From Verrucomicrobiales bacterium (GTDB taxonomy: Bacteria > Verrucomicrobiota > Verrucomicrobiia > Verrucomicrobiales > V1-33), in NCBI GenBank assembly GCA_028293125.1, contig JAQGPJ010000030.1, forward strand, positions 1 to 64,000: a stretch of 64,000 nucleotides of DNA, read 5' to 3'. The translations under genes and the position numbers were made by a program. The notes beneath the pieces are model-generated. The model was not told the origin of the DNA. It did not search any database and worked only from the letters and a program-made list of their open reading frames with translations. This document shows, one piece after another, positions 1-9,425 of this stretch (positions are counted from its first letter, which is position 1; each line of letters begins with the position of its first letter).

Positions 1-342
1 CAGATTCCCTTCATTATCAACTTCTTCGCCAGTGCCTTTGTCGGTCGGAAGGCAAGTGACAACCCATGGAACGCCACCACTCTGGAGTGGAACACGCCCA
101 CACCTCCCCCCCATGGCAACTTCCTGACAGAACAGGTGGTTTACCGGGGACCTTATGAATACAGCGTTCCCGGCGCGGACAATGATTTCAGTCCTCAATG
201 GGAGGTGCCCACCCCCAGGGAGAAGGAAGCTGAGGATCATGCCGGCCATCCGGCCGCCACCATCGCTGAGCGGGTGGTGCATTCCGTTGAAGGCGAGGAG
301 GGCCATGGGGACGTTTACCGCCCTGGCATTTCCAACAACTGA
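1..342 (+). CDS. ctaD: Cytochrome c oxidase subunit I, C-terminal end (partial)
   Basis: The reading frame is open from the first base and stops at 342, so the gene begins outside the window. The first residues (QIPFIINFFASAFVGRKA) read as the end of a last transmembrane helix, followed by NPWNATTLEW, the characteristic tail of heme-copper oxidase subunit I, then a hydrophilic His/Glu-rich cytoplasmic end. The catalytic heme and CuB ligands lie upstream and cannot be seen. Subunit III follows after 54 bp, which supports the assignment. An internal ATG at 136 is not a real start. Confidence 0.88.
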   Translation, partial: QIPFIINFFASAFVGRKASDNPWNATTLEWNTPTPPPHGNFLTEQVVYRGPYEYSVPGADNDFSPQWEVPTPREKEAEDHAGHPAATIAERVVHSVEGEEGHGDVYRPGISNN

Positions 343-396
343 TCCGGCGACCTCCGCAAGCCCCGAAAAACTTCCCACTCAGTCCACCTTTTCCAG

Positions 397-1941
397 ATGG
401 AGATTCCCTATACCGTTTCCGCCCGGCCAGATACCGGCCTCTACAATGCCAAAGTCGGCATCTGGCTGTTTCTGGCATCCGAGGTCATGCTCTTCGGCGG
501 CCTGTTTTCCTCCTATGTGTTCCTCCGCATCGGCGCGGACTTCTCCTGGCCGTTCCATGAGCTGAATGTCCTTCCGGGCTTCATCAACACCATGGTGCTG
601 ATCGCCTCCTCCGTGACGGTGGTGGCGGCGTGGGCGGCTTTGAAAGCCCGGCGCTACGGATGGTTCCAGATCAACATGATCATCACCATCGCGTGCTCGC
701 TGGCGTTCATGGGCATCAAGAGCTATGAATACTACGGGAAGTTCATGCACTACAGCGTGATTCTCAAGGACGGCACCATTCTCGATGGCCACCCCGCCCA
801 CGCCTCCGAGGAGCATGCGGGGGACAAAATCACGCTCACGGAAGTCAGGGAGATCACCCTCGCGCCCGCTTGGAGCACGCTTAATTTCCTGAATAACCGC
901 CGTGTTGCCGAGGGCTCGAGACCCTTTGCCTCAGTGCCGGAGGGTCAGCATGTCAAAGTCCGTCTTCCCTCCACAGGAGCGGAGACCGAACTGACCAAGG
1001 AGTGGTTCAAAGAAATTAAAAAGCAGTATTGGGAACTGCGTAACGCCCGCTCCGAACTGGCCACCCTGACCGCCCGTTTGGAGGCTCCCCGGATCCGCGC
1101 CGAGGAACTTCGGAAAACCGGGGAAGGGGAGAACAAAGTGGAGGTTGATTACCGCAGGGTGGAAAGCCTGCTGAAGGATTACGCTGAGGGCAAAAAGGAG
1201 AATAACAACAAGATCGCGGAGCTTGCCCAGAAGGTCAAATCCCTGGAGACCGCCCATCCGGATGTGGTGGGCGACACCCTGACCCTTCAGGTGGTGGGCA
1301 ATCCGCTGGTGTTCCTTGTGGGGGAAAAGAACCTCCAGACCTACAGCCCCACGCAGATCGTTTTCCGCGACACCACCATCCTGAATGGTAAAATGACCGG
1401 GGACGCCATTCCCTTCAACATCGACGCCATCGACCTCCGCAAGGTGAAGAAGCCCGAGGAGTCCATGGCTTGGAAATATTTCCCGCAGCTCAAGGGGAAT
1501 TATGAGAAGCACCGTGAGGAGAAAACCGCGGAGTATATCAAAAAGCACCCGGACCATGCCGGCAACTATGTGGAGGTGGGCGATTGGCAGCACGAAGTTC
1601 TGCGCATTCCGCTGCATGAAATGCTGTCCGAGGAGGACGCTCACGCGTATCTTCACGATGAGGCCCACACCGTTCAGATCAACCGTGCCGACCGGCAGTT
1701 CTACTCCAACTTCTCCCCCAGCCGCAGCCCCTACTATGCCATCTACTTCCTGATGACCGGTCTGCACGGCCTGCATGTGATCGGGGGAGCCATCGTCCTG
1801 ACCTACTTCCTTGTCACCGGCCGCCGGATGTACCGCACCAATCCCGAACATTTGGCCAACCGGGTGGAGGTCGGGGGTCTGTTCTGGCACTTCGTTGACC
1901 TTGTCTGGATCTTCCTGTTCCCTGTCTTTTACCTGATGTAA
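397..1941 (+). CDS. ctaE: Cytochrome c oxidase subunit III with large soluble insertion
   Basis: This is the subunit III core of a heme-copper oxidase. Transmembrane segments are predicted at about residues 20-43, 61-82, 89-110, 447-473 and 494-513, and the last two carry subunit III signatures (YFLMTGLHGLHVIGG and GLFWHFVDLVWIFLFP). The protein is 514 residues, against about 200 for bacterial five-helix subunit III. The excess is one hydrophilic insertion, about residues 115-430, between helix 3 and helix 4. It contains a charged, probably coiled-coil stretch at about 200-285 and then beta-rich sequence. The frame and codon use stay uniform, so this is not a simple frameshift artefact. Subunit IV follows 12 bp downstream. 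Confidence 0.9.
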   Translation: MEIPYTVSARPDTGLYNAKVGIWLFLASEVMLFGGLFSSYVFLRIGADFSWPFHELNVLPGFINTMVLIASSVTVVAAWAALKARRYGWFQINMIITIACSLAFMGIKSYEYYGKFMHYSVILKDGTILDGHPAHASEEHAGDKITLTEVREITLAPAWSTLNFLNNRRVAEGSRPFASVPEGQHVKVRLPSTGAETELTKEWFKEIKKQYWELRNARSELATLTARLEAPRIRAEELRKTGEGENKVEVDYRRVESLLKDYAEGKKENNNKIAELAQKVKSLETAHPDVVGDTLTLQVVGNPLVFLVGEKNLQTYSPTQIVFRDTTILNGKMTGDAIPFNIDAIDLRKVKKPEESMAWKYFPQLKGNYEKHREEKTAEYIKKHPDHAGNYVEVGDWQHEVLRIPLHEMLSEEDAHAYLHDEAHTVQINRADRQFYSNFSPSRSPYYAIYFLMTGLHGLHVIGGAIVLTYFLVTGRRMYRTNPEHLANRVEVGGLFWHFVDLVWIFLFPVFYLM

Positions 1942-1953
1942 TCCGCTCCCTGT

Positions 1954-2313
1954 ATGGAACCTTCCCCTGATAAATCACACGGGCACGACAGCGGTCACGA
2001 CGCCCATCCGCCGGTTGATCTGGCCAAAAGCGTCCGCACCTACCTCAAGGTGGGCGGCACCCTGATCCTCTTCACCGGTATCACCTGGGCAGTGGCTCTG
2101 GTGGACTTTGGCAGCCATGCGGCCAACTACGCCATCGGTCTCTCCATCGCCACTTTCAAGGTGTCGCTCGTTGGCCTGATTTTCATGCACCTTAATCACG
2201 AGCGGCCCCTGATCTACAAAGTGCTGCTTTTCACGGTCATTTTCGCCGCCGCCATGATGTTTCTCACCGTGCTGTCGTATCTTGATCCGATCAAAGCGCG
2301 TTTCGGCTTCTGA
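1954..2313 (+). CDS. Cytochrome c oxidase subunit IV family protein
   Basis: This 119-residue protein has a His/Asp-rich N-terminus (HGHDSGHDAH) and three hydrophobic helices at about 31-51, 59-79 and 88-109, the layout of bacterial oxidase subunit IV (CyoD/CtaF-like). The segment KVSLVGLIFMHLNHE matches the family's central helix. The protein is presumed to stabilise the oxidase and has no catalytic residues. It lies 12 bp after subunit III. Its stop codon overlaps an ATG of a longer form of the next gene at 2313, although that gene probably starts at 2364. Confidence 0.88.
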   Translation: MEPSPDKSHGHDSGHDAHPPVDLAKSVRTYLKVGGTLILFTGITWAVALVDFGSHAANYAIGLSIATFKVSLVGLIFMHLNHERPLIYKVLLFTVIFAAAMMFLTVLSYLDPIKARFGF

Positions 2314-2363
2314 TGGAAACAATCCGGCTTCGTTCGGCAATCCTCTTCACAAGGCATCACCCC

Positions 2364-2576
2364 ATGTCCCTCAAATCCTTCCACCTCTTCTTTCTCGCGG
2401 TCGCTGTGCTTTTCGACTTTGCTCTCGCGGCATTTTCGTGGCTGGGGCCGGACAATTCCATCACCCATGAGCTGCGGACCAGCGGCATGGGGGTGGGAAG
2501 TGGGATTTTCGGTCTGGCGCTGACTGTTTATGGAATTTGGTTCATGCGCCGCAAAGCTCCCAAAATCATCATCTGA
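2364..2576 (+). CDS. Small two-helix membrane protein in the oxidase operon
   Basis: This is a 70-residue hypothetical protein. The ATG at 2364 is preferred because translation from 2313 adds a polar segment before the MSLKSFHLFFLAVAVLF start. Two hydrophobic segments, about 5-26 and 42-58, flank a short loop, and the C-terminus is basic (RRKAPK), suggesting a cytoplasmic end. I do not recognise a family. Its position between subunits IV and II suggests an accessory or assembly role in the oxidase, which is an inference from context only. Confidence 0.65.
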   Translation: MSLKSFHLFFLAVAVLFDFALAAFSWLGPDNSITHELRTSGMGVGSGIFGLALTVYGIWFMRRKAPKIII

Positions 2577-2635
2577 CCCTGCGGGTTTTCCAGACCCGGC
2601 AGGGCATTTTTCCTCAATCCGATTAGCTGACCGCC

Positions 2636-2848
2636 ATGACTCTTCCTCTTCTTCCTGTTGCCTGCGCGACCTGCATCAGCCAAAGCGGCCAGGTCACCAC
2701 CATGGCCGCCAACGGAGCGGTGTTCGTCATGTTCGGCGCGCTGGCACTGGTCTTCTCCGCTTTCATCGGCGTTTTTGTCTCTTTTGCCCGGCGCGCGCGC
2801 CGGTACGCCGCCTCTCAGGCGGCGGAGGGAGAAACTCCTCTTTCCTGA
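2636..2848 (+). CDS. Small single-helix membrane protein with CxxC motif
   Basis: This 70-residue hypothetical protein has an N-terminal ACATC (a CxxC pair at about residues 10-13), a single hydrophobic helix at about 27-50 and a basic then acidic tail. It lies 59 bp after the preceding small gene and 33 bp before subunit II on the same strand. The size, helix and operon position support a real gene. The CxxC pair could bind copper or form a disulphide, but nothing shows this directly. No known family is recognised. Confidence 0.55.
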   Translation: MTLPLLPVACATCISQSGQVTTMAANGAVFVMFGALALVFSAFIGVFVSFARRARRYAASQAAEGETPLS

Positions 2849-2881
2849 TTTCTGCCCCCGCTTTTTCCTTTTTCCTTTCCT

Positions 2882-4425
2882 ATGGGCTTCCTGAATAAAC
2901 TCTTCGGTATCATCGACAACGGCTCGGAGCACGGGTCGATGGTGGACCACATGCTTGAAATTGTGCATTGGTTCATGGCCGTCCTTTTTGTCGGCTGGTC
3001 CATCTACTTGGTGATCGCTGTGTGGAAGGGCTACCATAAGCGCACGCCCAAAGCAAACTACCATGGCATTCAAAGTCATGCCTCCAGTCACATTGAGATC
3101 GGGGTGATCATCACCGAAATCATCCTGCTCATGGGCTTCGCCTTCCCGCTGTGGGCCAACCGTGTGGATCAGTTTCCGGATCCGGACGTTAAAATCAAAG
3201 CCCTCGCCGAGCAGTTCGCTTGGAATTTCCAGTATGCGGGAGCCGATGGAAAGCTGGGGGCGACAGACCGTTTTCTGATCAGTTCCCAAAATCCCGCAGG
3301 TATTGATCCTGAGGACCCGAACGGCTGGGATGATTTTATCAGTGGTTCGCTCACACTGCCCAGAGGCAAAAAGGTGGAGATCAATGTCACGTCCAAGGAC
3401 GTGATTCACAACCTCGCACTGCCGGTGATGCGCATCGCCCAGGATGCCGACCCCGGCAAGGAGTCCCGCATGTGGTTCATTCCCACCAAAGTCGGCAAAT
3501 CCGAAATCATCTGTGGCCAGCTTTGCGGCCCTGCCCACGCCAACATGCGTTCCGTGTTGGAGATCGTTCCCGACGACAAAACCTTCGCCACTTGGATGGG
3601 CGAGCAGAATGTTTTTGGGGACAGCGCTGCTGCGCAGGAAGTAAAAAAGAAACTGCAGGCCTCCGGCCGTCTGCCGGTTACTCTGACTCCGGCACCTGCC
3701 GCCGCACCGGCACCAGCGGTCCCGGCCACGCCTGCTCCGGCCCCGGCCCCGGCAGCCACTCAGGTCCCTGCCCCCGCACAGGTGGCCCCGGCTCCCACAG
3801 TGCCTGAACCTGCTCCCACCGCAGCCCCGGGGGTTCCCACTGCCGCCCCCGTTCCCGCCGCCCCCGCCGCTCAAAACCCGTCGGCACCGACTGCGGCCCC
3901 TGCCCCGGCTCCCGCAGTGCCTGAACCTGCTCCCACCGCAGCGCCGGGGGCTCCCACTGCCGCCCCCGTTCCCGCCGCCCCCGCAGCTCAAAACCCGCCG
4001 TCACCGACTGCGGCTGCTACTCCCGCTCCTGAGTCTTCAGACGAAGCCAAAATCGAACTGGGGGTGATTGCGGCAGTGATGAAATTTGACAAGCCAACTC
4101 TGACGGTGAAGCCGGGTCAGAAAGTGACGCTGCTTTTTAAAAATGCCAGATGTCCCCTGCAGCATAATTTCCTTCTCGTGAAGCCCGGCAAGTTGAGTGA
4201 GGTCGGTGGCCTTGCCGACAAAATGCTCACCGATCCCAGGCGCTGGCCAAGCACTATATTCCCTCCAGCCCGGAAATCATCGCCCACAGCAGCAAGCTGG
4301 TCGGCATCGGTCAGAGTGATTTAATCCAGTTCACCGCCCCCTCCGAAGCCGGCGATTATCCTTATCTCTGCACTTTCCCCGCGCACTGGCGCCTCATGAA
4401 CGGGGTGCTGAAAGTGGCTCTCTGA
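2882..4425 (+). CDS. ctaC: Cytochrome c oxidase subunit II with extra C-terminal cupredoxin domain, frameshifted near 4237
   Basis: Two N-terminal transmembrane helices (about 26-48 and 68-92) precede the CuA domain. CuA ligands are visible: H166 in VIHN, then C201, C205, H209 and M212 in CGQLCGPAHANM, with Gln where many homologues have Glu. A Pro/Ala-rich linker (about 265-385) leads to a second cupredoxin-like domain. The uninterrupted frame ends at 4324. Shifting by one base at about 4237 restores a typical cupredoxin end (AGDYPYLCTFPAHWRLMNG) stopping at 4425. The His of this second site (H428, in QHNFLL) lies before the shift and its Cys, His and Met lie after it. The shift may be a lost C in the CCC run, a sequencing error or a real mutation. 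Subunit II normally precedes subunit I, so the order is also unusual. Confidence 0.85.
3782..4015 (+). repeat. Two tandem copies of a 117-bp Pro/Ala linker repeat
   Basis: Within the subunit II linker, 3782-3898 and 3899-4015 are near-identical in-frame copies of 117 bp (39 codons). Both contain VPEPAPTAAPG, then PTAAPVPAAPAAQNP. Differences are scattered point changes. Slippage or unequal recombination between the copies would change linker length without changing frame. Confidence 0.85.
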
Positions 4426-4789
4426 AGCTGTTTTGTTCCAGATTGCAGCAGGGAAAACCTACAGGCAATCCGTCCGGAGTTTCACTGCCCCGTAAGCCGG
4501 GTTCAAAGCTCATTCAGTTCAACGTCAGGAAAGGGTTCACTTCATCATCCCTGCTTGATCCATCATTCCACTGTCTGGCATTTCGCCCGGCACTTCCTTG
4601 TGGAGGTTCAGTTGGATTTTCGGCAAAACCGGAAACCGCTGGAGCGTCATTTTTCAAAATCATCTCTTTAACCCGCTTCATCCGTTGCGGTGATCCGCTT
4701 CCCGACCAAGTGGAACATTGATTTCAAACCCTTCCTGGAAACCGCATCAGCGGAGCTGCCGCTCCTGAAACAACGGTTCCCTTCCCACT
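4426..4789. other. Intergenic stretch with no recognised gene
   Basis: No convincing coding region or RNA gene is visible between the restored stop of subunit II and ctaA. A reading frame at 4443-4721 has no recognisable protein features and looks like chance. Confidence 0.5.
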
Positions 4790-4838
4790 CCCGGATTTTT
4801 CCGGGTATTTGATTTTATTTTGTCCGGATTCAATCCGG
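4790..4838 (+). terminator. Hairpin with T-rich tail and adjacent palindrome upstream of ctaA
   Basis: CCCGGA and TCCGGG (4790-4795 and 4800-4805) form a six-pair stem with a TTTT loop, followed by a T-rich run to about 4822, like an intrinsic terminator. A second palindrome, CCGGATT-C-AATCCGG, lies at 4824-4838, just before the ctaA start at 4855. The pair may end oxidase-operon transcription or act as an attenuator for the heme A genes. The stem is short, so confidence is low. Confidence 0.35.
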
Positions 4839-4854
4839 TTCCTTTCTGTTTGCC

Positions 4855-5868
4855 GTGAACCCCTCCACCGCTGACCGCCGGCTCCTGCGATGGGCCATGC
4901 TCACGCTGGTGCTGCTGTATTCCACGGTGCTGGCCGGGTCCGTGGTCCGGGCCACCGGGTCCGGCATGGGATGCCCGGACTGGCCGCGCTGCTTTGGACG
5001 TCTGATTCCGCCTACGGATGTCTCCCAGCTGCCGGCGGATTACAAAACGCGGTTTCAAAAGGGGGATGCCCCCATCGCCACCTTCAACGCGGTTCACACC
5101 TGGGTTGAATACCTCAACCGGCTGGTGGGCATGAGCAGCGGGCTGGCCATGCTGGTGACCGCTATCCTGGCCTTCCGGGAGCGGTCCCGGGACCGGCTGG
5201 TGCCCGTGCTGCTGTTCTCAGCCCTGGGCCTGTTCGGCTTTGTCTCCTGGATGGGAAAGGTGGTGGTCCACACCAATCTGGAGCCCCTCAATATTACCAT
5301 CCACATGCTCGGGGCTTTGGCTTTGGTGGGCAGTGCGGTGGCCGCCATTGTGCGGGTGCGGAACCGGACCGGAGTCACCGTTCCGGTCACGGTGGGTTCC
5401 GGCGCGCGCCGGCTGCTGGGATCCCTGCTGGCGCTGGCGCTGGTGCAGATCGTTCTGGGCACCCAGGTGCGCGAGCAGGTCGATCATTTGGGAAACGCCT
5501 CCGGGGACTGTTGCCGGGACACTTGGATCAGCCAGCTGACCGGCATTTTCACCGTCCACCGGTTTACCGCCTGGGCGCTCTGCATGCTGGGCCTGGCGGT
5601 CTTTCTGGCTTTGGGGGCGGGGAATAAACCGCCTCCCCATTTCAACCGTCTGCGCTGGGCGGTGCTGGTTTTGCTGGGGCTGGAATATGCGGCGGGAGTG
5701 GTCCTGACCCGCTGGGCGCTGCCAGCCGCCGTCCAGCCGGTGCACATGATGCTGGCCGCTGTCCTGTTTGGCGTGCTGGTGGCCCTCGTCGCCGGAAGCC
5801 GCCCCCGGCCTTTGCCATTGCGGGCCTCCCCGCCTGCGGACACCCTTCCGGCTGATTCCCCGCCATGA
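4855..5868 (+). CDS. ctaA: Heme A synthase (CtaA/COX15)
   Basis: This 337-residue membrane protein converts heme O to heme A for the oxidase encoded just upstream. It has the family signature [14 protein letters not shown] near residues 36-49, the conserved [10 protein letters not shown] helix segment, further His residues in [26 protein letters not shown] and VQPVHMML, and about eight hydrophobic helices. The start is a GTG; no ATG lies nearby in frame upstream, and the first predicted helix begins normally after this start. The stop overlaps the ctaB start by four bases (ATGA), indicating translational coupling. Confidence 0.92.
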   Translation: MNPSTADRRLLRWAMLTLVLLYSTVLAGSVVRATGSGMGCPDWPRCFGRLIPPTDVSQLPADYKTRFQKGDAPIATFNAVHTWVEYLNRLVGMSSGLAMLVTAILAFRERSRDRLVPVLLFSALGLFGFVSWMGKVVVHTNLEPLNITIHMLGALALVGSAVAAIVRVRNRTGVTVPVTVGSGARRLLGSLLALALVQIVLGTQVREQVDHLGNASGDCCRDTWISQLTGIFTVHRFTAWALCMLGLAVFLALGAGNKPPPHFNRLRWAVLVLLGLEYAAGVVLTRWALPAAVQPVHMMLAAVLFGVLVALVAGSRPRPLPLRASPPADTLPADSPP

Positions 5869-6821
5869 GTGACGCCGCCCCCCTATCCCCCGCCGTTGAT
5901 CCGGGTGCCGATGCCGCCTCACGGGCCGGCCTCTCGCGCAGTGATTTCATGACCCTCACCAAAGCCCGTCTCAGCGCGCTGGTGGTGGTCACCACCGCCG
6001 CCGGTTACGTCCTGGCGTCCGGCACCGCCGGGCTGGGATGGGGCATGATCCACACCCTTATCGGCACCACCGCCACGGCTTTCGGCTCCGCGGCCTTCAA
6101 CCAGTTGATGGAGATGGAGCCCGACGCCAAAATGCTGCGCACCGCCGACCGTCCGCTGCCAGGTGGACGGATGCCCCCGGTCGCCGCCTTTGCCATGGGC
6201 TGGCTGCTGTGCGCTTTCGGCCTGATCCACCTGGGGGTGAAGGTCAATGCCGAGGCCTCCGCCCTGGCGCTGCTCACGCTGGTCACCTACCTTTTCATCT
6301 ACACGCCGCTCAAACAGAAATCGACGCTGAACACCCTGGTGGGCTCGGTTTCCGGAGCCATTCCCCCCGTCATCGGGTGGGTGGCTGCGGCGGGCCCGCA
6401 CGGCATCCAGCGCGGCATGCTGCGCTGGGAGCTGTTTGTGCAGCCGCAGGCGCTCTGGCTTTTCAGCCTGCTCTTTCTGTGGCAGCTGCCGCACTTTCTG
6501 GCCATCAACTGGATGTACCGCACGGAATACATGCGCGGCGGGTTTGTGATGTGGTCCAACAACGATCCCACAGGCAAAAAAACCGCCAATATGGCCTTGG
6601 GCTGGACACTGCCCCTGCTGCTGCTCTGTGTCTGGCCTCCGATGGCGGGATTCACCGCCTGGTGGTTCGCCGTCCCCTCCCTGGCCGCCACCGTCTGGCT
6701 GCTGAAGCTGGGACTGGTCTTCCGCCGCACCGGGGAGCGGAATGATGCGCGGAAACTTTTCTTTGGAACGCTGCTGTATCTGCCGGTGATCCTCACCGCC
6801 CTGCTGGCTGCCCGGCGCTGA
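5865..6821 (+). CDS. ctaB: Protoheme IX farnesyltransferase (heme O synthase)
   Basis: This 318-residue UbiA-superfamily prenyltransferase attaches a farnesyl group to protoheme to make heme O, the substrate of CtaA. The prenyl-diphosphate and Mg-binding motif is clear: [21 protein letters not shown] at about residues 79-99. The protein has about nine hydrophobic helices and the [16 protein letters not shown] segment typical of the family. It is coupled to ctaA by a four-base overlap and followed 57 bp later by the SCO gene. Confidence 0.94.
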   Translation: MSDAAPLSPAVDPGADAASRAGLSRSDFMTLTKARLSALVVVTTAAGYVLASGTAGLGWGMIHTLIGTTATAFGSAAFNQLMEMEPDAKMLRTADRPLPGGRMPPVAAFAMGWLLCAFGLIHLGVKVNAEASALALLTLVTYLFIYTPLKQKSTLNTLVGSVSGAIPPVIGWVAAAGPHGIQRGMLRWELFVQPQALWLFSLLFLWQLPHFLAINWMYRTEYMRGGFVMWSNNDPTGKKTANMALGWTLPLLLLCVWPPMAGFTAWWFAVPSLAATVWLLKLGLVFRRTGERNDARKLFFGTLLYLPVILTALLAARR

Positions 6822-6878
6822 GCCTGGGAACACTCCGGCGGTTTTCTTATTCCCTCCCCTTGGTTTCTCACCCCCCTC

Positions 6879-7613
6879 ATGAGCACTTCTTCCTCCCCGG
6901 CGCTTCCGGACAGTCCCTCCTCCAAGGGTAAAACGGTCATGATCCTGATGATCATCATCGCCTTGGGCGTGGTCGTCTCCTTCAACTGGATGCTGAGCCT
7001 GAAGCGTCAGGACGCCGACGACCGCCTGCCCATGCAGGGCCGGGTGGAGACCGATCCCCTGCCGGCATGGCTGGATCAGAATGGAAAGGAGCGGCATCTG
7101 GAGCAACTGAAGGGCAAGGTCTTTGTGGTTTCCTATCTTTACACCACCTGTCCCATGGGATGCGCGGGCATTGCCGAGGAGATGCAGAAACTGCAGGCGG
7201 AATTCGGCAGCGACCCCAACTTCGCCCTGCTGTCCATCAGCCTTGATCCTGAGCACGACCGTCCAGAGGTCCTCAAGGCATGGCTGGATTCCAAGAAACT
7301 GGGCGGGGGGAACTGGTGGTTTCTGACCAGCCCGGACGGGAAGGGCGATGCCATCCGGGACTGGATGACCAAAACCTTCCGTATCGTGGCCACCAAACGT
7401 CCCCCGGCTGAGCTGGAGAAGAATCCCGTCGACAAGTTCGATCATCAGCTGGTCATGGTGTTGGTGGATGCCCAGGGCCGCATCCGCACTCCCACGGACA
7501 CCAATTCGGTTTATTGGCCCTTCCATCCCGGACACGACTATGGCTGGTTTCCCCGCCCCATCCGGGAGGATATCGTCAAGCTTCTCAAGGAAGCCCGTGT
7601 GGGCGGCACCTGA
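6879..7613 (+). CDS. SCO1/SenC family copper chaperone
   Basis: This 244-residue membrane-anchored thioredoxin-fold protein is likely to deliver copper to the CuA site of subunit II. One transmembrane helix (about 20-39) is followed by a periplasmic domain with the CxxxC copper motif in TTCPMGCAG at about residues 89-97 and the conserved downstream His in DHQLVMVLVD. Both are the known SCO copper ligands. The operon context with ctaA, ctaB and the oxidase genes agrees. Confidence 0.92.
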   Translation: MSTSSSPALPDSPSSKGKTVMILMIIIALGVVVSFNWMLSLKRQDADDRLPMQGRVETDPLPAWLDQNGKERHLEQLKGKVFVVSYLYTTCPMGCAGIAEEMQKLQAEFGSDPNFALLSISLDPEHDRPEVLKAWLDSKKLGGGNWWFLTSPDGKGDAIRDWMTKTFRIVATKRPPAELEKNPVDKFDHQLVMVLVDAQGRIRTPTDTNSVYWPFHPGHDYGWFPRPIREDIVKLLKEARVGGT

Positions 7614-7675
7614 TTCCGATCGGCTTTCCCATTATCAACCGCCCCCGTCTGATCCGCTTCGATTCGCTCCGCTCC

Positions 7676-8233
7676 ATGGCCGCCGTCCAGCCTTTAAGCG
7701 CTCCCGCTGAGCAAAAACTTCGCACCGTGGTGTGGATCCTGACTGTCGTGGTGCTGGGACTGGTGGTGAACATGCGCAATCCGGCCCTGCACATTTCCCT
7801 GCCGGAGGGGATGAGCCTTGGCTTTCTGCCTGCGGTTTATTCCGCCATCAATGCCTTGGTGGCGGTGTGTCTGGTGCTGGCGCTGGTGTTCATCAAACAG
7901 GGCAATGTCTCCCGGCACCGGGCAATGATCACGGCAGCCATGATCCTGTCGATCCTCTTCCTGCTGCTTTATGTGGTCTATCACCTGACCAGCACCGAAA
8001 CCAAATTCACAGGTCAGGGGTGGGTGCGTCCGGTGTATTTTTTCCTGCTCATCACCCATGTGGTTCTGGCCGCCGTCAGTTTTCCCTTCATCCTTCTGAC
8101 CTATCTGGCGGGCTGGGCGGACCGCCGGGAGGCCCACCGCCGGATGGCCAAATTCGTTTTTCCGATGTGGCTGTACGTCGCCGTGACAGGTCCGGTGGTT
8201 TACCTTATGCTGTATGTCTGGTTCGCGTCCTGA
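7676..8233 (+). CDS. DUF420 membrane protein, oxidase assembly-associated
   Basis: This 185-residue protein has four to five hydrophobic helices. SRHRAMITAAMILS and the VVYHLTSTETKF to RPVYFFLLITHVVLA region are characteristic of DUF420 (YozB-like) proteins. Members of that family are found with caa3/aa3 oxidase genes and are linked to oxidase maturation in Gram-positive bacteria. The ATG at 7676 is chosen; the longer open frame from 7514 overlaps the SCO gene and adds non-conserved sequence. Confidence 0.88.
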   Translation: MAAVQPLSAPAEQKLRTVVWILTVVVLGLVVNMRNPALHISLPEGMSLGFLPAVYSAINALVAVCLVLALVFIKQGNVSRHRAMITAAMILSILFLLLYVVYHLTSTETKFTGQGWVRPVYFFLLITHVVLAAVSFPFILLTYLAGWADRREAHRRMAKFVFPMWLYVAVTGPVVYLMLYVWFAS

Positions 8234-8305
8234 ACAGGCCGGTGCCCAATCCTTTCCCGGTTGCAAAACCACGCTCCCCACCCTTCCACTGAACTTCGAG
8301 ACTCC

Positions 8306-8518
8306 ATGAAAAAAATCACCGCTCTTTTCTGCCTTGCCGGAAGCCTTTTCCTCAACCTGAGCTGCGAACAGCAAACTTGGGAGCAGACTAAAATGTTCAA
8401 CCAGAATGCCAAGGAAGTCCACCACGGAGGCGGCCATGGGGAAAGTCATAAGGCCGAACATGGCAGTGCGTATGGAAGCGGTGGCCCGCAAGCCGGCAGT
8501 CCGGAGGCAAAACACTGA
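8306..8518 (+). CDS. Small His-rich lipoprotein
   Basis: This 70-residue protein has a signal peptide ending in a lipobox (LNLSC, Cys at about residue 20), so it is probably a membrane-anchored lipoprotein. The mature part is short and His-rich (VHHGGGHGESHKAEHG). Clustered His residues could bind copper or another metal, and the position at the end of the oxidase-assembly run fits, but this is inference. No family is recognised. The ATG at 8306 is chosen because the signal peptide starts there (MKKITALF). Confidence 0.65.
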   Translation: MKKITALFCLAGSLFLNLSCEQQTWEQTKMFNQNAKEVHHGGGHGESHKAEHGSAYGSGGPQAGSPEAKH

Positions 8519-8653
8519 ACGGGTTCCGGAGTTCCTTCCACAGGTGGTTCTTGCCAATTTTTCGCAAAACCGGTAATTTGCGCGTCCTCCTGAAAATCCG
8601 GCGCTGCCGGTTCCACCGGCTGCCGGTCCTTCCCCCTTCCGCTTTTTCCTTCC

Positions 8654-9370
<717 letters not shown>

Positions 9371-9425
9371 CCATGGACAGGCCGATGGAGCCGCCCGTGG
9401 TTCCTGCAATCCGGTTTTCAACCCC

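Noticed and set aside
2528-3991. Long minus-strand frame opposite subunit II
   Set aside because: It is Gly/Arg/Cys-rich, has no family motif and lies opposite a clear oxidase gene; its length comes from GC-rich codon symmetry.
4498-4520. T-loop-like sequence (GGGTTCAAAGCT) suggesting a tRNA
   Set aside because: No acceptor, D or anticodon stems could be drawn around it.
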